A stretch of 10,674 nt of DNA from Maritimibacter sp. (GCA_020441225.1 JAGRMP010000527.1:1-10674), one strand, 5' to 3'; shown: positions 1-9,240, counted from the stretch's first letter. Numbers and translations are program-made. Notes: a model not told the origin generated them from the letters alone.

Positions 1-458
1 CGATCGACGCCTATTGGCAGGCCAATGTCGACCTCACCGATTTCGTGCCCGAGCTCGACATCTACGACCGGTCCTGGCCGATCTGGACCTATTCCGAGAT
101 CGTGCCGCCGGCGAAGTTCATCCACGACGAGGAAGGCCGCCGCGGCGCCGCCATCTCGTCCTTGATCGCGGGCGATACGATCATCTCGGGGTCGGTGGTG
201 AAAAACTCGCTGATTTCGACCGGGGGGCGGCTGCATTCCTATTCCTCGGTGACCTATTCGGTGCTCCTGCCCCGGGTGCAGGTGAACCGCTCGGCGCGGC
301 TCAAGAACTGCGTCGTCGACAGCGACGTGAGCATTCCCGCGGGGCTCGTGGTGGGCGAGGACCCGGAGGCGGATGCGCGGTATTTCCGGGTGAGCGAAGG
401 CGGGATCACGCTGATTACCCGCGACATGGTCAACGCCTGGCTGGCGGAGAACGGTTAA
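1..458 (+). CDS. glgC: Glucose-1-phosphate adenylyltransferase (ADP-glucose pyrophosphorylase), 3' part only
   Basis: Makes ADP-glucose from ATP and glucose-1-phosphate, the committed and usually allosterically controlled step of bacterial glycogen synthesis in the cytosol. The gene enters from the left edge already open; the first full codon is at 3, the TAA stop at 456-458, and 151 residues are visible. GlgC proteins are usually about 420 residues, so the nucleotidyltransferase domain and start lie outside the window. The visible part opens with [10 protein letters not shown], a hallmark of the end of the GlgC catalytic domain. It continues into short hydrophobic repeats ([21 protein letters not shown] and following) typical of the C-terminal left-handed beta-helix, and ends with [10 protein letters not shown] near the C-terminus as in other GlgC proteins. 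glgA begins 4 nt downstream, which supports the assignment. The reading frame is intact. Confidence 0.95.
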   Translation, partial: IDAYWQANVDLTDFVPELDIYDRSWPIWTYSEIVPPAKFIHDEEGRRGAAISSLIAGDTIISGSVVKNSLISTGGRLHSYSSVTYSVLLPRVQVNRSARLKNCVVDSDVSIPAGLVVGEDPEADARYFRVSEGGITLITRDMVNAWLAENG

Positions 459-462
459 GAAA

Positions 463-1893
463 ATGCGCGTCCTTTCCGTCGCTTCCGAGGCCGTTCCACT
501 GATCAAGACCGGCGGGCTCGCCGATGTGGTCGGCGCGCTGCCCTCGGTGCTCGCGCCGCTCGGCATCGACCAGCGGGTGATGGTCCCGGCCTATGGCGGC
601 ATCCTCGACAAGCTCGGCGAAGTGGAAGAGGTCTGGGCCGACTGGAACCTCTACGGTGCGCATGTGCGGCTGTTCAAGGGCACGGTGGGGACCACCACCG
701 TGCTCGCGCTCGACGCGCCGCATCTCTACCACCGCGACGGCGGGCCCTATGCGGGCGCGCAGGGCGATTACTGGGACAACCCCGAACGGTTCGCGGCGCT
801 GTCCTGGGCGGCGGCGGAAGTGGCGCGCGGCGGCATGGGCGACGGCTGGAAACCCGACATCCTGCATGCCCATGACTGGCAGGCGGGGCTGGCGCCGGCC
901 TATCTGCACTACTACGGCAATGGCGGGGTGAAATCGGTCCTGACCATCCACAACATCGCCTTTCAGGGGGTGACCGATGGCGGCCGGCTCGAAGCGTTGC
1001 GGCTGCCCTGGCATGCCTGGCACCCCGACCACGCCGAGTATCACGGCAATATCTCGACGCTGAAGGTGGGGCTCGCGCTCGCCGATGCGATCACCACCGT
1101 CTCGCCGACCTATGCCGAGGAGCTGATGCGGCCGGAGTTCGGCATGGGGCTGCAGGGTCTGATCGCCTCGCGCGCGGGCGCGCTGTCGGGGATCCTGAAC
1201 GGGGTCGACGACACGGTCTGGTCGCCGGAAAAGGACCCGGCAATCAGTCCCTATTCCGCCCGAACGCTGGCCAAAAAGGCCGAGAACCGCGCCGCGCTGA
1301 TCGCGGAATTCGGGCTCGGCGAGGTGCCTGGACCGCTCGCCGTGGTGGTGAGCCGGCTGACCTGGCAGAAGGGGATCGACCTGCTGTCGGAGGCGCTGCC
1401 CGGGTTCATCGCAAACGGCGGCGGGCTGGTGCTGCTCGGCTCGGGCGAAAGCTCGCTCGAACAGGCGGCGCTGAGTGCGGCGCAGAACTGGCCCGACCGG
1501 GTCGGCGTGCGGCTGGGCTACGACGAGGGGCTGTCGCACCGGATGATGGCGGGCGGCGACGCGGTGCTGGTGCCGTCGCGGTTCGAGCCGTGTGGGCTCA
1601 CCCAGATGTACGGGCTCAAATACGGCACGGTTCCGGTCGTTGCGGCGACCGGGGGGCTCAACGACACGGTGATCGGGGCGACGCCCGCAAGCCTCGCGGC
1701 CGATGCCGCGACCGGGGTGACCTTCCACCCGATCGACGGCATCGCGCTCGCCAACGCGTTGCGCCGGCTCACCGCCCTCTACCAGGACAAGGCCGCCTGG
1801 ACCAAGCTGGTGAAACGGGCGATGGCGTCGGACGTGAGCTGGACAGGTCCCGCCAAGGCCTATGCCGCGCTCTACGGGAGCCTGACCGCGTGA
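463..1893 (+). CDS. glgA: Glycogen synthase (ADP-glucose: starch/glycogen glucosyltransferase, GT5)
   Basis: Transfers glucose from ADP-glucose to the non-reducing end of a growing alpha-1,4-glucan in the cytosol. The 476-residue length is normal for bacterial GlgA. The N-terminal GT-B half carries the ADP-glucose-binding KTGGLADV (K15-V22), HAHDWQAGL from H135 and HNIAFQG from H163. The C-terminal half carries VSRLTWQKG (R298 and K303, the usual phosphate-contacting pair) and FEPCGLTQ with the catalytic-site Glu at 375, followed by ATGGLNDTV. The ATG at 463 is the natural start because the protein begins directly with the first beta strand (MRVLSVASEAVPL). A GGAGA at 446-450 is a modest, rather distant ribosome-binding candidate, so coupling to glgC termination 4 nt upstream is likely. 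The TGA stop overlaps the glgX start. All key residues are present and the frame is intact. Confidence 0.97.
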   Translation: MRVLSVASEAVPLIKTGGLADVVGALPSVLAPLGIDQRVMVPAYGGILDKLGEVEEVWADWNLYGAHVRLFKGTVGTTTVLALDAPHLYHRDGGPYAGAQGDYWDNPERFAALSWAAAEVARGGMGDGWKPDILHAHDWQAGLAPAYLHYYGNGGVKSVLTIHNIAFQGVTDGGRLEALRLPWHAWHPDHAEYHGNISTLKVGLALADAITTVSPTYAEELMRPEFGMGLQGLIASRAGALSGILNGVDDTVWSPEKDPAISPYSARTLAKKAENRAALIAEFGLGEVPGPLAVVVSRLTWQKGIDLLSEALPGFIANGGGLVLLGSGESSLEQAALSAAQNWPDRVGVRLGYDEGLSHRMMAGGDAVLVPSRFEPCGLTQMYGLKYGTVPVVAATGGLNDTVIGATPASLAADAATGVTFHPIDGIALANALRRLTALYQDKAAWTKLVKRAMASDVSWTGPAKAYAALYGSLTA

Positions 1894-4076
1894 CCAGGCC
1901 GCATCCAGCTCTGACGCCCGATCGCGTGTCCGGGCTGGTCCTGACCCGTGGCCAGGCCTGGCCGATGGGCGCAACGGTCGATGACGAGGGGGTCAATTTC
2001 GCGGTCTTCTCCGCCCATGCGACCCGGATCGAGGTCTGCCTGTTCAGCGAGGACGGGCGCACCGAGCTTACGCGGATCGCGCTGCCGGAACGCGACGGCG
2101 ACATCTGGCACGGGCATATCTCGGGGATCGGCCCCGGCACGCAATACGGGCTGAGGGCGCATGGCCCCTACGAGCCCGAACGCGGCCACCGGTTCAATCC
2201 CAACAAGCTGCTGATCGATCCCTATGCCCGCAAGATCGCCGGGCGGGTGCGCTGGTCGCGTACGCTGATGGGCTACCATGTCGGTTCGCCGATGGGGGAC
2301 CTCAGCTTTTCGACCCGCGACAGTGCCTATGCGATGCCGAAAGGCGTGGTCGTCGCTCCCGACGATTTCGACTGGCAGGACGATGCGCCGCCCAATCACA
2401 TGGGGCCGGATCTGTTGATCTACGAGGCCCATGTGAAGGGCCTGACGGCGATGCACCCGAAGGTCGATCCTTCGCGCCGCGGCACCTATCGCGGCCTCGC
2501 CAGCCCGGCGGTCATCGATCACCTGAAAGCGCTCCATGTGACCGCGATCGAGCTGTTGCCGGTCCACACTTTCGTCGACGACCGGTTCCTGGTCGAACGC
2601 GGCTTGCGCAATTACTGGGGCTACCAGACGATCGGCTTTTTCGCGCCGGAGCAGCGCTATCTCGAAACCGGCGACATCCGCGAATTCAAGGAGATGGTGC
2701 GCAGCTTCCACAAGGCGGGGATCGAGGTGATCCTGGACGTGGTCTACAACCACACCGCCGAGGGCGACGGCTTTGGCCCGACGCTCAGCTTCCGCGGCCT
2801 CGACAACGCCTCGTATTACCGGCTGGCGCCCGACAAGCGGCATTACATCAACGATACCGGCACCGGCAACGTGTTCAACATCACCCACCCGGCCGTCCTG
2901 CGGCTGGTGATGGACAGCCTGCGCTACTGGGTCCAAGAATTTCACATCGACGGGTTCCGCTTCGACCTTGCCGCGACGCTCACCCGGGGCGGGAACGGGT
3001 TCGACAGCTGTTTTCTCGACGCGATCCGGCAGGACCCGGTTCTCGCCCGGGTCAAGCTCATCGCCGAACCCTGGGACATCGGCCCGGGCGGCTACCGGCT
3101 GGGGCAGTTTCCGCACCCGTTCCGCGAATGGAACGACCGCTACCGCGACGACGTACGCGCGTTCTGGCGGCGGGATTCGCACATGCTGCCAAGCCTCGCC
3201 AAGGCGCTATTGGGCAGTCCCGAGACATTTGACCGGGACGGAAGGTCGGCGACGGCTTCGGTCAACATGATTACCAGCCACGACGGCTTCACGCTCGCCG
3301 ATGTGGTCGCCTACAACGACAAGCACAACGAGGCCAACGGCGAGGGCAATCGCGACGGTCATGCGGCCAATTTCTCGCACAACCTCGGGGTCGAGGGGCG
3401 CACCACGGATCCGGTGATCCTGGCTGCGCGCGGGCGGCGGCAGCGGGCGATGCTGGCGACCCTTTTCTTCAGCCAGGGGATCCCGATGCTGCTCGGCGGC
3501 GACGAGATCGGCAACAGCCAGCGCGGCAACAACAACGCCTATGCCCAGGACAACGAGATCGGCTGGATCGACTGGAAAGGTGCCGACGAGAAGCTCGTCG
3601 ACTTTGTCCGGCGCCTGTCCGCGCTCCGGCGCCGGTTCGCGGTGCTGAGCCAGCGCAATTTCCTCCACTCCCGCAAACGCGACCGCGACGGCAAGCCGGA
3701 TCTGGAATGGTGGCATCCCGATGGGCGGGCGCCATCGGATGCGGACTGGAACGACCATGCCCATGCCATCGGCGTGATCGTGCGCGCCTCTGCCGAAACC
3801 ATCCGCGATACCGGCGCGCGGGAGGTGTTCGTGTGCTACAACGCCGGCGAGGCACGCAAGTTTGTGCTGCCGGAGGGCAAATGGGTGCTGCTGCTCGACA
3901 GCGCCAACCCGGGGGCACCGGAAAAGGCGGTGGACAAGACCTACACGGCCGCCGAGCAGACGGTGCTGCTGTTCGCCCATCCCGATCCGGAAGATCCCGC
4001 CAACAGTCCCGCGCCGAAAGCCGCCCCGTCCGCTGAGCCCACGCCCACTGCCACGCCCAAGTCAAAGGAGAGCTGA
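1890..4076 (+). CDS. glgX: Glycogen debranching enzyme GlgX (GH13 isoamylase type)
   Basis: Hydrolyses alpha-1,6 branch linkages, typically short branches left by phosphorylase, releasing malto-oligosaccharides in the cytosol. The 728 residues contain an N-terminal CBM48-like beta domain (about 14-110), then a GH13 barrel with all four conserved regions: DVVYNH (D283-H288), GFRFDL with nucleophile D359, AEPWD with acid/base E393, and SHD with transition-state Asp 465. GGDEIGNSQRGNNNAY is also typical of GlgX. The GTG at 1890 overlaps the glgA stop as GTGA and has GGGAG at 1876-1880, 9 nt upstream; an in-frame GTG at 1926 is a less likely alternative. The frame stays open upstream to 1590, but that stretch lies inside glgA. 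The last ~27 residues (about 702-728) form an unusual Pro/Ala/Thr/Ser-rich tail after the C-terminal beta domain. The TGA is immediately followed by the pgm ATG. Confidence 0.95.
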   Translation: MTRPHPALTPDRVSGLVLTRGQAWPMGATVDDEGVNFAVFSAHATRIEVCLFSEDGRTELTRIALPERDGDIWHGHISGIGPGTQYGLRAHGPYEPERGHRFNPNKLLIDPYARKIAGRVRWSRTLMGYHVGSPMGDLSFSTRDSAYAMPKGVVVAPDDFDWQDDAPPNHMGPDLLIYEAHVKGLTAMHPKVDPSRRGTYRGLASPAVIDHLKALHVTAIELLPVHTFVDDRFLVERGLRNYWGYQTIGFFAPEQRYLETGDIREFKEMVRSFHKAGIEVILDVVYNHTAEGDGFGPTLSFRGLDNASYYRLAPDKRHYINDTGTGNVFNITHPAVLRLVMDSLRYWVQEFHIDGFRFDLAATLTRGGNGFDSCFLDAIRQDPVLARVKLIAEPWDIGPGGYRLGQFPHPFREWNDRYRDDVRAFWRRDSHMLPSLAKALLGSPETFDRDGRSATASVNMITSHDGFTLADVVAYNDKHNEANGEGNRDGHAANFSHNLGVEGRTTDPVILAARGRRQRAMLATLFFSQGIPMLLGGDEIGNSQRGNNNAYAQDNEIGWIDWKGADEKLVDFVRRLSALRRRFAVLSQRNFLHSRKRDRDGKPDLEWWHPDGRAPSDADWNDHAHAIGVIVRASAETIRDTGAREVFVCYNAGEARKFVLPEGKWVLLLDSANPGAPEKAVDKTYTAAEQTVLLFAHPDPEDPANSPAPKAAPSAEPTPTATPKSKES

Positions 4077-5706
<1,630 letters not shown>

Positions 5707-5708
<2 letters not shown>

Positions 5709-5730
5709 CGCAGGCATCTGCGATGCCGTC
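5707..5730 (+). terminator. Hairpin at the end of pgm, possible transcript end of the glg operon
   Basis: GGCATC (5713-5718), loop TGC, GATGCC (5722-5727) forms a perfect 6-bp stem. GAC (5707-5709) can pair with GTC (5728-5730) around a 3-nt bulge. It begins in the pgm TGA. There is no T-run after it, so it is not a canonical intrinsic terminator; it may be a Rho-linked or 3'-end-stabilising structure. A weaker GGCGG/CCGCC pair follows (5732-5736 with 5747-5751). Confidence 0.3.
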
Positions 5731-5909
5731 GGGCGGCCACGCTGCACCGCCGCACCTTGTCCGTACCCGTGAGAGCGGATACCTTGGCCGCCAATCCGGC
5801 GCGCCCGTGGGGCGCGGGGCGGAAAAAGGTGTCTGATGGACAGATCGGCAAGACCCGGGGGCAGTCGGCCGCACCCGCTTCGGCGGGGTTCCGGCGCGGG
5901 TGAGCGGGC
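5709..5909 (+). other. Intergenic region between glycogen operon and glycan cassette
   Basis: These 201 bases hold no coding sequence I would defend; frames open through here on the minus strand run on into pgm or the glycosyltransferase and look like shadows. Besides the hairpins there is a weak promoter-like pair: TTGTCC at 5757-5762 and TACCTT at 5780-5785, 17 nt apart. It is poorly conserved and offered only as the best available candidate for transcription of the glycosyltransferase genes. A purine stretch (GGAAAAAGG, 5821-5829) looks like a ribosome-binding site but has no convincing reading frame behind it. Confidence 0.4.
5800..5816. repeat. Perfect 7-bp GC inverted repeat in the intergenic region
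   Basis: CGCGCCC (5800-5806), loop GTG, GGGCGCG (5810-5816). The stem is very stable with a tight 3-nt loop and lies outside coding sequence. No T-run follows on either strand, so an intrinsic terminator is unlikely. It could be a leader structure for the downstream glycosyltransferase mRNA or part of the transcript end of the glg operon. Confidence 0.35.
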
Positions 5910-6833
5910 ATGAACGCGGCGGGGATGTTGGAAAAAACCGCAATAATCATTGTGACTTACCGACGAAACCCGCTCTTGCGGGTGCTGTTCGCTTCGCTCG
6001 CGGAGCAGGGCCGGACGCCGAGCTGGGTCGTGGTGGTGGATAACGACGGCGGGGCCGGGGAGCTGGTCGAAGAGCTGCGCCCGACGCTGCCCGATTGCCG
6101 GATCGAATACCGCAGCCCGGGCGCCAACCTGGGCGGCGCCGGCGGTTTTGCGCTGGGCGTCGAGACGGCGATGGCGCTGGGCGCCGAATGGCTGTGGTTC
6201 ATGGACGACGACGTGATGCTGTTGCCCGACGCCGCCGAACGGGTGGAGCGCTGGGCGGAGCGGCACCGGTTCTTTATCGGCCGGCGGCAGAATTACGATG
6301 GCAGCGAGTTTTTCTACCAACCCCGGTTCAACGAGTTTCTCGCCGTCCCGGTGCCGGATTTCGGCTTCGACTTCGCCAAGGCCGACACTTTCCTGACCGA
6401 TGTGGTGTCGTTCGAGGGCTGTGTGGTGCACCGGTCGATCGTCGATGAGATCGGCATCCCCGACGCGCGGTTCTTCCTGTCCTGGGACGATATCATCTAC
6501 GGCTGGCTCGGCGCGCAGCACACGCAGGTGGCGGTGGTGAAGGATTTCATCCTGCGGCGCACGCAGGACGTGCCGACGATCCGGTTCCTCGGCCGCCAAG
6601 TCGCCAAACCGAGCCATCTCTACGTGTTTCACTTCTTCAAGAACCGCCGGATCGTGCGCGAGTATTTCAAGGCGGGGGGCAAGTACAATCCCATCGGCTT
6701 CCGGATCGGCACGCTGGTGCTGATCGGCAAGGAGCTGTACCGCGGCGCGGCGGCGGGGGAATTCTATGCGGTGTCGCGGCTGATCGCCAAGGGGCTGATG
6801 GCGCGCGGGAGCCAGGGCGAGGTGACGCCATGA
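5910..6833 (+). CDS. Family 2 glycosyltransferase, GlfT-like (COG1216)
   Basis: A GT-A fold glycosyltransferase expected to act at the cytosolic face of the inner membrane and add one sugar to a lipid- or protein-linked glycan. It has 307 residues. The N-terminal Rossmann strand is AIIIVTY (11-17), followed by VVVDNDG (D44, D46), then NLGGAGGF (73-80), which is characteristic of the GlfT/COG1216 branch. WFMDDDV contains the metal-binding triple Asp (D99-D101), and SWDD (W192, D193, D194) is the likely catalytic-base motif. There is no transmembrane segment. Galactofuranosyltransferases share this layout, but the acceptor half is divergent, so neither donor nor acceptor is assigned. The start is uncertain: ATG 5910 is taken, but ATG 5925 (MLEKTAIIIV) sits closer to the domain and neither has a strong Shine-Dalgarno sequence. 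The stop overlaps a downstream ATG as ATGA. Confidence 0.85.
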   Translation: MNAAGMLEKTAIIIVTYRRNPLLRVLFASLAEQGRTPSWVVVVDNDGGAGELVEELRPTLPDCRIEYRSPGANLGGAGGFALGVETAMALGAEWLWFMDDDVMLLPDAAERVERWAERHRFFIGRRQNYDGSEFFYQPRFNEFLAVPVPDFGFDFAKADTFLTDVVSFEGCVVHRSIVDEIGIPDARFFLSWDDIIYGWLGAQHTQVAVVKDFILRRTQDVPTIRFLGRQVAKPSHLYVFHFFKNRRIVREYFKAGGKYNPIGFRIGTLVLIGKELYRGAAAGEFYAVSRLIAKGLMARGSQGEVTP

Positions 6834-6892
6834 GCTTTGCGTGGGCCCGATCTGGCGACAACGGGCGGGAAAGGCCGAACCGTGTCGGATAA
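6830..6892 (+). CDS. 20-codon mini-ORF bridging two glycosyltransferase genes (possible coupling leader)
   Basis: ATG at 6830 overlaps the upstream stop as ATGA and reads MSFAWARSGDNGRERPNRVG before TAA at 6890-6892. It ends 11 nt inside the next gene, whose GTG start is at 6882. Ribosomes restarting at the ATGA would terminate right at that weak start, so the ORF could couple translation of the two genes. There is no sequence family signal and the peptide itself probably has no function. It could equally be chance, or a remnant of an earlier start of the downstream gene. Confidence 0.2.
   Translation: MSFAWARSGDNGRERPNRVG
6867..6874 (+). promoter_or_regulatory. Ribosome-binding site that decides the GTG start at 6882
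   Basis: GGGAAAGG lies 7 nt before GTG 6882. This favours GTG over the in-frame upstream TTG at 6837, which has no comparable site and would add 15 residues unlike the start of a GT-A domain. Confidence 0.55.
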
Positions 6893-7856
6893 GGAACTCA
6901 GCGTCGTCATCCCGGTCTACAACATGGCCGACCACGTTTCCCATCTTGCGGGCGAGATCGCGAAACTCGCGGATCTCGAAGCGCAGGTGATCGTCGTCGA
7001 CGACGGGTCGCGTGACGGGAGCGTCGCGGCGCTGCGCGAACTCGCGGCCGGAACCGAGGCGGTCACCCTCGTGGAGTGCGGGGAAAACGCCGGCGCGGGC
7101 GTGGCGCGCAACATCGGGTTCCCGCAGGCGGTGGGCCGGTACACGCTGTTCTTCGACGGTGACGACACGCTTCACGTCGAGGACATCCGCGACACGATGG
7201 CCGTGCTCGACCGGACCGGGGCGGATGCGAGTCTCAATCGCTACGAGTTCATCCGCGAGGGCGGGCGCACCAGTACCGGGATGAACGTGATCGACCGGCG
7301 GCTGTGGAAGAAATACTTTTCACAGATCGGCGGCGCGGCGTTCCTGCTCGCCAATGCGCCGGATCTTCTCGAGTTTACCAATTACCCCTGGAACAAGCTC
7401 GTGCGGACCGCGCATTACCAATCCCTCGGATTAGAGCCGCTTTTCGGGCGGACCCGGGTGAACAACGACATCCTCGGGCATTGGAACATCCTGCTTTATG
7501 CCCGCCGCCTCGTGCTCGTGGACAGGACCATCGTGACACACCGTGTCTCGGACGCGCGCGACCATCTGTCGAACCGGTTCGGTGCCGAGCGGCTGGAGCT
7601 GTTCGCGGCGCTGCGTTCGGTGCACGAGATCCTGCGCGCCGATCCGGAGCGGAGCGCGTTCTATGCGCCGGTCTACTGGTCGCTCGCACACCGGCTGGTG
7701 ACCTGGGCGCAGGACCATGTCAACGACAGCGCGGTGTCCGCCGCCTTTGTCCGCGAGGCCGAGGCGCTGGTTGCCGATATTTCCTTCGAGGAACTTCTGG
7801 GCGCGAACTGCGCCGATGCTGCCGGGAGTTACCGGTGGATCCTGGAACGGCTCTGA
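6882..7856 (+). CDS. Family 2 glycosyltransferase (first of a related pair)
   Basis: A predicted cytosolic GT-A glycosyltransferase of 324 residues, probably building the same surface glycan as its neighbours. From the chosen GTG it reads MSDKELSVVIPVYN, placing the first GT2 strand at residues 6-13 as expected. VVDDGSRDGS contains the nucleotide-binding D40-D41. FFDGDD (D92, D94, D95) supplies the metal-binding DXD. Downstream come PWNK (169-172), NND (N194, N195, D196) in the place where such enzymes carry the catalytic Asp, and HRV (220-222). The C-terminal ~100 residues are helical in character with no membrane segment. It lies 48 nt after the GlfT-like gene and 13 nt before the next glycosyltransferase, consistent with one operon. 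The donor sugar is not readable. A longer start at TTG 6837 is possible but less likely. Confidence 0.85.
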   Translation: MSDKELSVVIPVYNMADHVSHLAGEIAKLADLEAQVIVVDDGSRDGSVAALRELAAGTEAVTLVECGENAGAGVARNIGFPQAVGRYTLFFDGDDTLHVEDIRDTMAVLDRTGADASLNRYEFIREGGRTSTGMNVIDRRLWKKYFSQIGGAAFLLANAPDLLEFTNYPWNKLVRTAHYQSLGLEPLFGRTRVNNDILGHWNILLYARRLVLVDRTIVTHRVSDARDHLSNRFGAERLELFAALRSVHEILRADPERSAFYAPVYWSLAHRLVTWAQDHVNDSAVSAAFVREAEALVADISFEELLGANCADAAGSYRWILERL

Positions 7857-7857
7857 C

Positions 7858-7862
7858 GGGAG
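7858..7862 (+). promoter_or_regulatory. Ribosome-binding site that decides the TTG start at 7870
   Basis: GGGAG ends 7 nt before TTG 7870, directly after the TGA of the previous gene. The spacing and the immediate onset of the GT2 fold (PLLSVIVTAYN) make this rare start codon the best choice. Starts further upstream in the same frame, such as 7717, would lie within the preceding gene. Confidence 0.65.
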
Positions 7863-7869
7863 AGACGTC

Positions 7870-9180
7870 TTGCCCCTGCTGTCCGTCATCGTCACCGCCT
7901 ACAATATCGAGGACTTCCTGGAGGAATGCCTCGAGACGGTGGTGGGCCAGACGCTTGCGGATATGGAGATCATCGTCGTGGACGACGGCTCCGTCGATGC
8001 CACGCCGGAGATCATCCGTCGCTTTGCCGCGCGCGATTCCCGGGTGAAGCCGGTGTTTCTGCCGGAAAACACCATCGGTGGCGTGGCGAGCGCGGCCAAC
8101 GCGGGGCTGGACCTGGCGCAGGGGACCTATGTGGGGTTCGTCGATGGCGACGACTACCTCGACCCGCGCATGTTCGAAGAACTCTGCGCCGCGGCGATGG
8201 CCTGCGGTTCGGACCTGGCGATGTGCCGGTACAAGGAGGTCGTGGGGCCGGAAAAGACCCTGCGCGAGCCGGCGGAACGGCGGCGTTGGCTGCGTTACAA
8301 GCAAACCCGCTGCGTTGCGCTCGACCGCGACGACAACACGATCTCGATCCTGCGGTTCATCGCCGTGCCGTGGCGCAAGATCTACGTGCGGCGGATGCTG
8401 GAAGACAACGCGATCCGGTTTCCGGTGGTGGACTACGCCTGGGAGGACAACCCGTATCACTGGTTCACGGTGTGCTCGGCCAATGCCATCGCGGTGGTGC
8501 CGGAGGTGCTGTGCTACCATCGTGTCGGACGGCCCGGCCAGACGATGGCGACCCGCGATGCCGCGCTCCTGAAGATGTTCGGCCATTACCGGACGATCCG
8601 GGACTGGCTGGAGGCGCGGGGGCGGCTCGATAGCTTCCACGCGCCCTTGCTCGGCTGGGTGATCGCGCAATATCAGTGGATCCACAAGCGGATCCCTTCC
8701 ACGGCGGGCGGGGCGCTTTACGATGTGCTGGCCGGGATCGTCGGCCCGGTGGAGCAGGCGGTGCTGGACCGGGCCCTGCAAGACAAACGGGCGCGGACGC
8801 GAAAGCAGATGCGCCTGATCCGCGCTGGTAACAGGGAGGCATTCATGGACGGGTTCGAACGCCAGTTCGGCAAACCGGTGCGCAGCACCGGGCATGGCAG
8901 GGCCGGGAAAGGGCTGTCGCTGCTGCGCCTGTTCACGACGCATGTGCGGACAAACGGGATGCGTCCGACGCTCGTGAAGGCCGCCCGCGTCCTGCAGTCG
9001 GACCGGTTCCTGGGGCGTCTGTCATTCGGCCGCGGGCCCGCGCCGAGCGACGAGACGGCGCTGAAACTCCTGGCCCTGCTGCAACGGGACATGGACCGCA
9101 AACACGCCGAACGCCTCGCGCACATCGAGGCGATCGAGCGGGCGCTCCGCGACTCCCCGTCGCCGCGCGACGGCGGGTGA
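7870..9180 (+). CDS. Family 2 glycosyltransferase with C-terminal extension (second of the pair)
   Basis: A predicted GT-A glycosyltransferase of 436 residues, of the type common in capsule and exopolysaccharide clusters. The start is TTG. Visible motifs are LSVIVTAYN (4-12), VVDDGSVDAT (D38-D39), FVDGDDYLDP (D92, D94, D95, the metal site), PWRK (167-170), WED (E192, D193, the probable catalytic base) and HRV (217-219). The motif order and spacing closely follow the preceding gene, suggesting paralogy. Beyond about residue 270 lies an extension without a recognised domain. It is rich in Arg/Lys (for example DKRARTRKQMR) and ends in an amphipathic, charged helix (DMDRKHAERLAHIEAIERAL); this could serve membrane association or oligomerisation. 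The donor and acceptor are unknown. The next gene follows after 106 nt. Confidence 0.87.
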   Translation: MPLLSVIVTAYNIEDFLEECLETVVGQTLADMEIIVVDDGSVDATPEIIRRFAARDSRVKPVFLPENTIGGVASAANAGLDLAQGTYVGFVDGDDYLDPRMFEELCAAAMACGSDLAMCRYKEVVGPEKTLREPAERRRWLRYKQTRCVALDRDDNTISILRFIAVPWRKIYVRRMLEDNAIRFPVVDYAWEDNPYHWFTVCSANAIAVVPEVLCYHRVGRPGQTMATRDAALLKMFGHYRTIRDWLEARGRLDSFHAPLLGWVIAQYQWIHKRIPSTAGGALYDVLAGIVGPVEQAVLDRALQDKRARTRKQMRLIRAGNREAFMDGFERQFGKPVRSTGHGRAGKGLSLLRLFTTHVRTNGMRPTLVKAARVLQSDRFLGRLSFGRGPAPSDETALKLLALLQRDMDRKHAERLAHIEAIERALRDSPSPRDGG

Positions 9181-9207
9181 GCCGGATGCGACGGGCTGGC
9201 GGGCATG

Positions 9208-9225
9208 GCACCCGCGCCAGGGTGC
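9208..9225. repeat. Small inverted repeat upstream of the sulfotransferase-like gene
   Basis: GCACCC (9208-9213), 6-nt loop, GGGTGC (9220-9225). This perfect 6-bp stem lies in the 106-nt gap after the glycosyltransferase. No T-run follows. It may be an attenuating or stabilising hairpin, or chance in GC-rich DNA. Confidence 0.25.
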
Positions 9226-9240
9226 GCGAGCAGGCGTGGC

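Noticed and set aside
1590..1889. Upstream extension of the glgX reading frame inside glgA
   Set aside because: Translation here is Arg/Gly-rich and unlike any GlgX N-terminus. GTG 1890 with GGGAG starts just before the CBM48-like domain.
430..1974. 514-codon minus-strand open frame, and similar long ones at 1872-3182, 7720-8943 and 8933-10453
   Set aside because: All lie antisense to well-supported genes, have shadow composition, and show no domain motif or convincing ribosome-binding site.
3993..4064. Short CCC/CCG-rich repeats in the glgX tail as a tandem repeat array
   Set aside because: They come from Pro/Ala codons without a fixed period; a low-complexity protein tail explains them.
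6837..6881. Alternative TTG start for the first of the GT2 pair
   Set aside because: No ribosome-binding site, and the added residues do not resemble a GT2 start; GTG 6882 has GGGAAAGG at 7 nt.
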